A stretch of 6,761 nt of DNA from Candidatus Arcticimaribacter sp. (GTDB taxonomy: Bacteria > Bacteroidota > Bacteroidia > Flavobacteriales > Flavobacteriaceae): positions 1-6,761 of the forward strand of contig WTJB01000277.1 in NCBI GenBank assembly GCA_011526335.1, in the 5' to 3' direction. This document shows positions 1-5,381 of the stretch, in pieces. Position 1 is the stretch's first letter, and each line of letters opens with the position of its first letter. A program made the position numbers and the translations under genes. The notes beneath the pieces were generated by a model. It saw nothing but the letters and a program-made list of their open reading frames with translations. It was not told the origin of the DNA and searched no databases.

Positions 1-2
1 GT

Positions 3-89
3 GACTTCCTTGCTGAGTATTGCCTAAAATACCCAACACAGTGGTTTAATTTTTATGTTTTTAGGAGTGGCTTTAGGCGCACTTTCTAG
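3..89 (+). CDS. 3' end of an upstream gene, possibly an LpxL/HtrB-like (COG4261-type) acyltransferase (partial)
   Basis: An open frame enters from the left edge and ends at TAG 87-89, giving 28 residues. They include the stretch YCLKYPTQWFNFY. From memory, Bacteroidota acyltransferases related to lipid A or aryl-polyene acylation end in a similar aromatic tail (roughly PTQWFNFYDFW), so this may be the C-terminus of such an enzyme. The match would stop at about position 62. The last eight residues (RSGFRRTF) are then read out of frame through the start of the DUF423 gene, giving a 35-base overlap. Only 28 codons are visible, so an accidental open frame cannot be excluded. The family call rests on one short motif. 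Confidence 0.4.
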   Translation, partial: DFLAEYCLKYPTQWFNFYVFRSGFRRTF

Positions 90-417
90 TCATGCATTAA
101 AGTCCGTTTTAAGTCCAGAGCAACTTGGAAGTTTTATCATTGGGGTAGAGTATATGATCTATCACGGTCTTGCATTATTGGCCCTTTCTTCTTGGAATTT
201 TAAGTCCGAAAAAGGAATTAAGAATGCATTTCGGTGTATGATTGCAGGACAAATACTCTTTTCGGGAAGCATATTTCTTTTGTCCACAAAATCGCTACAT
301 CATATGCCAATAGGCATTTTAGGCCCATTAACTCCAATTGGAGGATTGTTCCTGCTTTTGGCTTGGGGAATTTTAATCTGGAAAGTAGTGACAGAAAAAA
401 TTATTTCTGAGCAGTAA
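55..417 (+). CDS. DUF423 family small inner-membrane protein (YgdD-like), N-terminus apparently shortened
   Basis: This encodes 120 residues of the DUF423 family, small membrane proteins of unknown function. Family marks are LGALSSHALK (residues 7-16, usually LGAFGAHALK), GVEYMIYHGLALL (30-42), a helix IAGQILFSGSIFLL (63-76) and GPLTPIGGLFLLLAWG (90-105). About four hydrophobic segments are visible (1-11, 36-46, 62-77, 86-109). Known members usually have some ten more residues before the HALK motif. The frame stays open for nine codons further upstream (28-54), enough to restore that length, but holds no ATG, GTG or TTG and is closed by TAA at 25-27. ATG 55 is therefore the only standard start. 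It lies inside the upstream reading frame. The 3' end overlaps hemD tail to tail by 17 bases. The family call is firm; the true start is not. Confidence 0.8.
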   Translation: MFLGVALGALSSHALKSVLSPEQLGSFIIGVEYMIYHGLALLALSSWNFKSEKGIKNAFRCMIAGQILFSGSIFLLSTKSLHHMPIGILGPLTPIGGLFLLLAWGILIWKVVTEKIISEQ

Positions 418-1141
418 CGTATTTTTCAAGGGCCATGGTCATCGACGGAGTGTCATCTGTTGGCGCTTTGATATCGATCCGTAATTTTGCCTTTTCTGCA
501 GCTTTTACAGTCGTGTTTCCGTATACCGCAATACGGGTGTTGTTTTGCTCAAAATCAGGAAAGTTGGTTACCAAAGATTCAATCCCTGAAGGACTAAAGA
601 AAACTAAAACGTCATAGTACACATCTCTTAAATCAGACAAATCGCTTACTACAGTTCTATAGAGTTGTGCTCTATCCCATTGAATGTTTAGGCTATCTAA
701 AAAATTAGGGATAGTAGGTTTTAAAATATCAGAAGTCGGTAAAAGATACTTATCGTCTTTAAACTTTTTGAAGGTTGCTTCCAAGTCATTTAAAGAACGC
801 TCACCCACATAGATTTTTCGCTTTCGGTAGACGACGTATTTTTGAAGGTAGTAAGCCACCGCCTCGGACTGGCAGAAATACTTTAATGTATCGGGAACTT
901 TAAATCTCATTTCTTCTGCGAGACGAAAAAAGTGATCAACAGAATTTCTACTGGTTAAGATAATGGTATCGTAGTTAGAGAAATCAATTTTTTGTGTGCG
1001 AACATCTTTTGCCGTAACCCCTTCCACATGAATAAAAGGACGAAAATCAATCTTTAAATTGTGTTTTTCTTTTAGTCGTGTGTAAGGCGATTTTTCAGTA
1101 TTTGGCTCAGGTTGTGAGACCAGAATTGTTTTCACTTTCAT
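401..1141 (-). CDS. hemD: uroporphyrinogen-III synthase
   Basis: This cytosolic tetrapyrrole-pathway enzyme closes hydroxymethylbilane with inversion of ring D to give uroporphyrinogen III. The 246 residues match the family's usual length of about 250. Visible marks of the two-lobed HemD fold are the first-lobe segment TIILTSRNSVDHFF (59-72), LLPTSD at the hinge (133-138), AQLYRTV (158-164), VFFSPSGIESL (180-190), the loop IAVYGNTTVKAAE (204-216) and the C-terminal APTDDTPSMTMALEKY (226-241). Sequence conservation in HemD is always weak, so the call rests on this order of motifs, and the N-terminus MKVKTILVSQPEP is the form I associate with Bacteroidota. It is the second gene after the DUF4271 gene, 16 bases downstream, and probably co-transcribed with it. 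Its stop lies inside the end of the convergent DUF423 gene. Confidence 0.88.
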   Translation of the reverse strand: MKVKTILVSQPEPNTEKSPYTRLKEKHNLKIDFRPFIHVEGVTAKDVRTQKIDFSNYDTIILTSRNSVDHFFRLAEEMRFKVPDTLKYFCQSEAVAYYLQKYVVYRKRKIYVGERSLNDLEATFKKFKDDKYLLPTSDILKPTIPNFLDSLNIQWDRAQLYRTVVSDLSDLRDVYYDVLVFFSPSGIESLVTNFPDFEQNNTRIAVYGNTTVKAAEKAKLRIDIKAPTDDTPSMTMALEKYVTAQK

Positions 1142-1157
1142 AATTGGTTTTCAATGT

Positions 1158-1805
1158 TTAGAGTTTACTTAAAAGTAAAATCCATGGGGTTATTTTGAAA
1201 GTGCAAAGATACAAAATAAAATATAAGAACCCCTCCTTTAGAAAACTGTAGTTTTTGTAAATGGTATAGGCTTGTATAAAAGCCCACAACAAAAGATAAC
1301 CAATGAGAACTGAGTTTATATTTGTATGTGTTTTGGGTAGAGCAAACTGATACAGAACTAAGCTAAAGAACAGAAAGAAAGCACTCTGAAAGAAATACGT
1401 TGTCGTTAAAAAGGTATAGTTTTCGAAGGAAGCATGAATGTCAAGGAGTTTGCCTCCAGCGATATTGATAAAACTGCGCAATACGATAACCCCAAACACA
1501 CTCCCAAAAACCAGCATAAAATCAATAAATTGATGATCTAACCAATGGTATTGAACAAGGAATAAATGAATGAGGAGTGAAAAATTTATCAGTGAGAACA
1601 CCCCAAAAAAGACATTGAATAATTGTAGGGCGCCTTTTTCTTTTGAGAAAATGCTGAGGTATAAAGCTGTATCGTAAAAACGAACAATCGCTCGGAAACG
1701 ATCTTTAAACATAAATTTAATGATCGCAATCAGCATAAAATTACAAAGCAAAAGTAGGGTTACCCAATCTTCGTTTACGGTATTTTTTACGATCCAATCT
1801 CCCAT
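1158..1805 (-). CDS. DUF4271 multi-pass membrane protein
   Basis: This 215-residue protein is strongly hydrophobic, with about six membrane segments at roughly residues 15-32, 63-85, 93-115, 133-155, 163-183 and 192-212. It has no signal peptide and no recognisable catalytic motif. The end FILYLCTFKITPWILLLSKL is typical of DUF4271 proteins, where the motif is usually closer to YLCTLEILPL. The function is unknown. It is the first gene of a leftward pair with hemD (16-base gap). I recall this pairing from many flavobacterial genomes, which would suggest a link to heme or porphyrin handling at the inner membrane, but nothing in the sequence proves it. The start at 1805 fits a short polar N-terminus (MGDWIVKN) before the first helix. 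Transcription would begin in the divergent spacer at 1806-1897. Confidence 0.82.
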   Translation of the reverse strand: MGDWIVKNTVNEDWVTLLLLCNFMLIAIIKFMFKDRFRAIVRFYDTALYLSIFSKEKGALQLFNVFFGVFSLINFSLLIHLFLVQYHWLDHQFIDFMLVFGSVFGVIVLRSFINIAGGKLLDIHASFENYTFLTTTYFFQSAFFLFFSLVLYQFALPKTHTNINSVLIGYLLLWAFIQAYTIYKNYSFLKEGFLYFILYLCTFKITPWILLLSKL

Positions 1806-1897
1806 AGGGTAAAATTATAAAATTGTGGTTGGATATAAACCAAGTACAATTCTTTTCTTGAAATCCTTTGATTAATGCGTACTTTTGATAACTCTTC
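1806..1897. promoter_or_regulatory. divergent intergenic spacer between the DUF4271-hemD unit and the GT2-pyrC-DUF4296 operon
   Basis: This AT-rich 92-base spacer must carry promoters for both directions. The rightward one is clear (1858-1887, listed separately). For the leftward genes I find only a seven-of-eight match to TAnnTTTG, reading TAATTTTA on the - strand at 1810-1817, four bases before the start. A TTG lies 23 bases upstream of it. I do not regard it as proven. No terminator-like hairpin, operator palindrome or small gene is visible. Confidence 0.5.
1858..1887 (+). promoter_or_regulatory. Bacteroidota-type promoter for the GT2-pyrC-DUF4296 operon
   Basis: The -7 element TACTTTTG at 1880-1887 matches the Bacteroidota housekeeping sigma consensus TAnnTTTG perfectly. 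A TTG at 1858-1860 lies 19 bases upstream, a suitable distance for the -33 element. Transcription should start about five to seven bases after the -7 element, near 1892-1894, leaving only about four to six bases before ATG 1898. The elements are seen directly; the start site is inferred. Confidence 0.6.
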
Positions 1898-2626
1898 ATG
1901 AAAGTTCTAGTCATAATACCCACATACAACGAGGCAGAGAATATAAGGTCTGTGATTCAACAGGTTTTTGAAGAGGTTAAGGCTGCTCATATTTTGGTTG
2001 TGGATGACTCTTCCCCTGACGGGACGGCAACCCTTGTACAAGAAACAATCGCTAAGCGCGAAACTCAAAAGCTGTTTTTGTTAGAACGACCCAATAAAGA
2101 AGGCTTAGGGAAAGCCTATCTCAGTGGTTTTCAATGGGCTTTGGCACGACAGTATGATTACATCTTTGAGATGGATGCTGATTTGTCGCACAACCCCAAA
2201 GAGTTACTCCCGATGTTAGCCCTCCTAAAAGAGAACAAAGCCGACCTGGTCATTGGCTCCCGCTATGTGTCGGGTATCAATGTTGTCAATTGGCCCTTGA
2301 GTAGAATTATTTTATCCTATGGAGCCTCTTTTTATGTGCGCATGATTACCGGGATGCGCATAAAAGATCCTACGGCTGGTTTTGTGGGCTATAAAAGTGC
2401 TGTATTGAAAACCATACTTAAATACCCACTGCATTTTGTGGGCTATGCTTTTCAAATAGAAATGAAATATAAAGCTTGGAAATCGGGTTTTTCCCTAAAA
2501 GAGCACCCCATAGTTTTTCAAAATCGAGAAAAAGGAGCCTCAAAAATGAATTCCTCCATTATTTTTGAATCCATATATGGGGTTATTTATCTTAAATTTG
2601 CCTACCTATTTAAACGAAAATTATGA
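1898..2626 (+). CDS. polyprenol monophosphomannose synthase-like glycosyltransferase family 2 (DPM1-like)
   Basis: This enzyme probably moves a mannosyl group from GDP-mannose to polyprenyl phosphate on the cytoplasmic face of the inner membrane. The lipid-linked sugar then serves as donor for glycan or glycoprotein assembly. The GT-A fold is plain: nucleotide-binding IIPTYNEAENI (6-16), VVDDSSPDGTA (34-44), the metal-binding D-A-D triad at 93-95, GSRYVSG (120-126), DPTAGF (157-162) and the acceptor-side region with H204 and NREKGASKMN (209-218). At 242 residues it is the short soluble form without the C-terminal membrane domain of some relatives. The start fits because the first strand begins at residue 2. 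It is the first gene of a three-gene operon; its TGA overlaps the pyrC ATG (ATGA, 2623-2626). Glucose rather than mannose as the sugar remains possible. Confidence 0.87.
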   Translation: MKVLVIIPTYNEAENIRSVIQQVFEEVKAAHILVVDDSSPDGTATLVQETIAKRETQKLFLLERPNKEGLGKAYLSGFQWALARQYDYIFEMDADLSHNPKELLPMLALLKENKADLVIGSRYVSGINVVNWPLSRIILSYGASFYVRMITGMRIKDPTAGFVGYKSAVLKTILKYPLHFVGYAFQIEMKYKAWKSGFSLKEHPIVFQNREKGASKMNSSIIFESIYGVIYLKFAYLFKRKL

Positions 2627-3957
2627 GTGCAATTTTGATCAAAGGGGCCTATGTGGTCAATGAAGGAGAAAGTAAACCCTTAGATGTTTTGGTGCAGGAT
2701 GATCGCATAGTAAAAATTGCCGAATCCATTCCCCATACAACAGAAGAACTTGTAGAGGCAAAGGGCCTTTATTTATTGCCCGGTATGATAGACGATCAGG
2801 TGCATTTTAGAGAGCCAGGGCTGACCCATAAAGCCAATATCGCTACAGAGTCAAGAGCGGCCGTCGCAGGGGGGATTACTACTTTTATAGAAATGCCCAA
2901 TACCGTACCTCAGGCAACAACCATTGAACTTTTAGAAGAAAAGTTTGCTGTTGCTGCAAAGGATTCTCTTGCCAACTATTCCTTTATGTTTGGGGGAACA
3001 AATGACAATTTGGATGAAATAAAAAAGGTAGATAAAAACAAGGTTGCAGGCTTAAAGCTGTTCTTGGGTTCTTCTACAGGGAATATGCTGGTGGACGACC
3101 AAGACGTGCTGAGAGAGATTTTTTCGACAACAGATTTGGTCATCTCTGTACACTGCGAAGATGAGCCTACAGTAAAAGCCAATCTGGCCGCTCATGTTGA
3201 CAAATACGGGGACGACATTCCCATTGAACTTCATCCGGTAATACGAAGTCACGATGCCTGTTACTTGTCTTCTTCTACTGCGATAAAGCTCGCAAAAGAA
3301 ACGGGGGCTCGCCTTCATGTGTTTCACCTTTCAACTGCCCGTGAAACGGAACTTTTTAGAAACGATATCCCTTTAGAAGAGAAAAAAATAACGGCTGAGG
3401 TTTGTGTGCATCACCTTTGGTTTTCTGAGGAAGACTATGCCGAAAAAGGGACCCACATCAAATGGAATCCTGCCGTGAAATCTGCAGAAGACAGAAGCGC
3501 ACTTTGGGAAGCATTAAACGATGACCGAATTGATGTCCTTGCTACAGACCATGCTCCACATACTTTAGAAGAAAAAGCCAATCCTTATACTTCTGCACCC
3601 TCTGGGGGGCCACTGGTGCAACACGCTATGCCGGCTTTGTTAACCGCAGTGAAAAAAGGAAAAATTTCGATTGAAAAACTCGTCCAAAAAGCTTGTCACA
3701 ATCCAGCAATTCTCTTTCAAATAGAAAAGAGAGGATACCTGAAAGAAGGCTATTTTGCCGATATGGTCTTGGTAGATATGGAAGGAAAAACCCCAGTATC
3801 GCGTGACAATATTTTATATAAATGTGGCTGGTCTCCTTTTGAGGGAACCACTTTTGATGCTAAAATAGTACAGACATGGGTAAATGGAAAAAGCGTTTAT
3901 CAATCTGGGAAGATTATGGAAAATAAAGCAGCAATGCGCTTAACGTTTAATCGATGA
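2623..3957 (+). CDS. pyrC: dihydroorotase, class I-like, with QVH in place of the HVH metal motif
   Basis: This amidohydrolase converts carbamoyl-aspartate to dihydroorotate in pyrimidine synthesis. The 444 residues suit the long, class I/allantoinase-like group. Visible features are the strand-1 site PGMIDDQVHFREPG (53-66), MPN (91-93), GLKLFLGSSTGN (143-154), H177 in VHCEDE, HPVIRS (204-209), H235 in HVFHLST, and the catalytic aspartate D309 in LATDHAPHT. The N- and C-terminal parts (1-52, 375-430) form the small beta-sandwich domain, ending with the usual VNGKSVYQSG. In the strand-1 metal motif the first histidine is glutamine (Q59, codon 2797-2799), while H61 and R63 remain. I believe QVH is common in Bacteroidota members, but activity is not certain. 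It overlaps its neighbours by ATGA on both sides (2623-2626 and 3954-3957), so it is translationally coupled to the GT2 and DUF4296 genes. Confidence 0.88.
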   Translation: MSAILIKGAYVVNEGESKPLDVLVQDDRIVKIAESIPHTTEELVEAKGLYLLPGMIDDQVHFREPGLTHKANIATESRAAVAGGITTFIEMPNTVPQATTIELLEEKFAVAAKDSLANYSFMFGGTNDNLDEIKKVDKNKVAGLKLFLGSSTGNMLVDDQDVLREIFSTTDLVISVHCEDEPTVKANLAAHVDKYGDDIPIELHPVIRSHDACYLSSSTAIKLAKETGARLHVFHLSTARETELFRNDIPLEEKKITAEVCVHHLWFSEEDYAEKGTHIKWNPAVKSAEDRSALWEALNDDRIDVLATDHAPHTLEEKANPYTSAPSGGPLVQHAMPALLTAVKKGKISIEKLVQKACHNPAILFQIEKRGYLKEGYFADMVLVDMEGKTPVSRDNILYKCGWSPFEGTTFDAKIVQTWVNGKSVYQSGKIMENKAAMRLTFNR

Positions 3958-4328
3958 GAAAAAAAGTCATCCTTCTTGCTTGCTTAATTTGCTTGGGGTG
4001 TGCGCCACAAAATAGTGTTGAGCCGCCAGAGCAGCTCATTTCTCCTGAAAAGATGGAAGATGTTTTATATGACTTGTCTTTAATCAAGGCCCTAAAAAAC
4101 ACCAACTTTCAAACAGAGGAGAGCAAATCTATTTTAACCCCAGATTATCTTTTTAAAAAACACAATATTGATTCTCTTCAGTGGGAAGAAAACTTGCGTT
4201 ATTACAGCAAAAATCCAAAGCAGTTTTTACTGATCTACAAGAAAGTTCAAGAGCGTTACCCCCAAGTCTTAGATAGTATAGATACCCTTTTGTTACGCGA
4301 AAACAAAAAAATCATTTCAAAGAACTAG
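3954..4328 (+). CDS. DUF4296 lipoprotein
   Basis: This is a 124-residue secreted lipoprotein of unknown function. The N-terminus has a basic MRKK, a hydrophobic run (5-15) and a lipid-attachment cysteine at residue 16 in CLGC; cysteine at -3 is unusual for a lipobox. Residues after Cys16 (APQNSVEPPE) lack the clustered acidic or lysine surface-export signal known in Bacteroidota, so the protein more likely faces the periplasm. The mature part fits DUF4296: LISPEKMEDVLYDLSLIKAL (28-47), YLFKKHNIDSLQWEENLRYY (65-84) and IYKKVQERYPQVLDSI (94-109), a mostly helical domain. Three D-S/T-hydrophobic sequons occur (DSL 73-75, DSI 107-109, DTL 110-112). It is the last gene of the operon, coupled to pyrC by ATGA, and its end overlaps the convergent epimerase by 17 bases. 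Confidence 0.82.
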   Translation: MRKKVILLACLICLGCAPQNSVEPPEQLISPEKMEDVLYDLSLIKALKNTNFQTEESKSILTPDYLFKKHNIDSLQWEENLRYYSKNPKQFLLIYKKVQERYPQVLDSIDTLLLRENKKIISKN

Positions 4329-5304
4329 CCCATTGGTCTAGATAAAGTTGCACAGGAGTGTAGGCAAAAGAGGTTTGCGTGGTAATCTTGGATCCATTGA
4401 TCTTACGGTAGTCCCCTAGCATGCTTATAGAGGCTTTGCTCAGGAATCTCTTGTGGGTTCTAAATAAAGAAAAGAAAACTTCTATACCCATCAATGCATA
4501 GAGTACAGTCTTGGAAATACTGCGTCGTGGTGGGACAAGGTTTAAATGAGAAGAAAGTTGCGTCATCATTGCTTTGTAAGTCCAGTTTTCGGAAACAAGA
4601 ATGTAACGTTGATTAAATTTTTTATCCTTTTCTAATTGAAATAAAGCCCTTACTACATCCTCTACACATACGTATCCTGTTGAGCCTTGCGGATAGAATT
4701 TCCGCCCTTTTCTTAATTGTTCCACCATTTGATCCAAAGGAGTATGGGGCATACCTGTACCTAGAATTACGCCAGGGTTGACAATGATTACCGGAACTCC
4801 TTCTTGTGCCGCTCGCCAAACATGAAGTTCTGCTTCATGTTTAGAATACGCATAGGCAGTGCGTTCTTTTTCGTTTAGCCATTGGGTTTCTTCTGTTATT
4901 TCATCTACAGAAGGATCCTGTCCAAGGGCAGCTATGGAGCTCACATAGCTCAATTGTTTTATCTTTTTTTCAATACATAGATTGACTATGTTCTCTGTAC
5001 CCTGGATGTTGGTCGTTAAAACTACATCATTTTTACTATGAGCAAATGAAACATAGGCTGCACAATGGTATACATTGTCAATCCCCGCAAAAGCGGCGGT
5101 GAGTTCAGGCAGATGGGTAATGTCCCCTTTTCGCCACTCTATATTTTTCAGTAAGGCTTTTTTTTGATTCGTGAGAAAAAGATGCTCTACGCATTCTCTT
5201 TTTTTTTGTGTTCGATACAGGGCTACAATTTTTTCTTCTTTTTCCGCAAGGGCCATACACAAATGCGCACCCACCAATCCTGTAGCTCCCGTAACTAAAA
5301 TCAT
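4312..5304 (-). CDS. NAD(P)-dependent epimerase/dehydratase, extended SDR family
   Basis: This is a 330-residue cytosolic oxidoreductase or epimerase with a Rossmann fold. The dinucleotide site is TGATGLVG (5-12). GDI at 60-62 and VYHCAAYVSF at 78-87 follow as expected. The catalytic set is serine in SYVSSIA (119-125) and Y151-x3-K155 in YAYSK. NPGVILGTG (176-184) shapes the active site. R31 at the end of the second strand hints at NADP(H), but weakly. The substrate is unknown: nucleotide sugars, 3-beta-hydroxysteroid-like and flavonol-reductase-like substrates are all handled by relatives. The start is secure because the fold begins at residue 2 and the next Met lies beyond the glycine motif. 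Its mRNA holds runs of nine and eight A (5199-5207, 5158-5165) and a perfect ten-base-pair hairpin (4818-4842). It is divergent from tyrS and convergent with DUF4296. Confidence 0.85.
   Translation of the reverse strand: MILVTGATGLVGAHLCMALAEKEEKIVALYRTQKKRECVEHLFLTNQKKALLKNIEWRKGDITHLPELTAAFAGIDNVYHCAAYVSFAHSKNDVVLTTNIQGTENIVNLCIEKKIKQLSYVSSIAALGQDPSVDEITEETQWLNEKERTAYAYSKHEAELHVWRAAQEGVPVIIVNPGVILGTGMPHTPLDQMVEQLRKGRKFYPQGSTGYVCVEDVVRALFQLEKDKKFNQRYILVSENWTYKAMMTQLSSHLNLVPPRRSISKTVLYALMGIEVFFSLFRTHKRFLSKASISMLGDYRKINGSKITTQTSFAYTPVQLYLDQWASSLK
4818..4842. repeat. perfect 10-bp inverted repeat with 5-base loop inside the epimerase gene
   Basis: On the + strand AAACATGAAG (4818-4827) and CTTCATGTTT (4833-4842) are exact reverse complements around the loop TTCTG. 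On the coding strand the repeat falls on codons for KHEAELHV directly after the catalytic Tyr-x3-Lys. It is seen directly; whether it acts as an RNA structure is unknown. Confidence 0.7.
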
Positions 5305-5308
5305 GAAC

Positions 5309-5316
5309 CAAAAGTA
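5309..5316 (-). promoter_or_regulatory. -7 promoter element of the epimerase gene
   Basis: The - strand reads TACTTTTG, a perfect match to TAnnTTTG and identical to the element before the GT2 gene. Only four bases separate it from ATG 5304, so the transcript would start at or inside the start codon (leaderless). I see no good TTTG at the -33 position, which lowers confidence. Confidence 0.4.
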
Positions 5317-5357
5317 CTGTTTTTTCCTTTTGTCTTTTTCCTTTGATGGGATAAATC

Positions 5358-5365
5358 TATCTTTG
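5358..5365 (+). promoter_or_regulatory. -7 promoter element of tyrS
   Basis: TATCTTTG matches TAnnTTTG perfectly and ends 16 bases before ATG 5382, implying a leader of about ten bases. Possible -33 TTTG elements at 5329-5332 and 5342-5345 leave spacers of 25 and 12 bases, neither ideal. Confidence 0.42.
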
Positions 5366-5381
5366 CTGGAACTGTTATCTT

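Larger units (their letters stand above)
5305..5381. promoter_or_regulatory. divergent intergenic spacer between the epimerase and tyrS genes
   Basis: This 77-base AT-rich spacer has a pyrimidine-rich stretch at about 5320-5344 on the + strand. It holds a perfect TAnnTTTG element for each direction (5309-5316 on the - strand, 5358-5365 on the + strand), listed separately. There is no hairpin, leader peptide or T-box-like structure before tyrS. Confidence 0.5.

Noticed and set aside
234..238. tyrS lacks a literal KMSKS motif (residues 234-238 read KFGKT)
   Set aside because: KFGKT is the normal form of this loop in bacterial TyrRS, including that of E. coli, so it is not an anomaly. The numbers here are residue positions in TyrS.
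435..617. Open frame of 60 codons on the + strand inside hemD
   Set aside because: It is a mirror of the hemD coding frame; its composition follows that of the antisense gene.
1810..1817. TAATTTTA on the - strand as the -7 element of the DUF4271-hemD unit
   Set aside because: It matches TAnnTTTG at seven of eight positions only, in very AT-rich sequence, with a 23-base spacer to the nearest TTG. Too weak to list as a promoter.
2101..2117. Six-base-pair hairpin AGGCTT/AAGCCT in the GT2 gene
   Set aside because: Stems of this length are expected several times by chance in a window of this size, and it has no T-run.
3052..3327. Open frame of 91 codons on the - strand inside pyrC
   Set aside because: It is antisense to a well-supported coding region, with no start signal or family resemblance.
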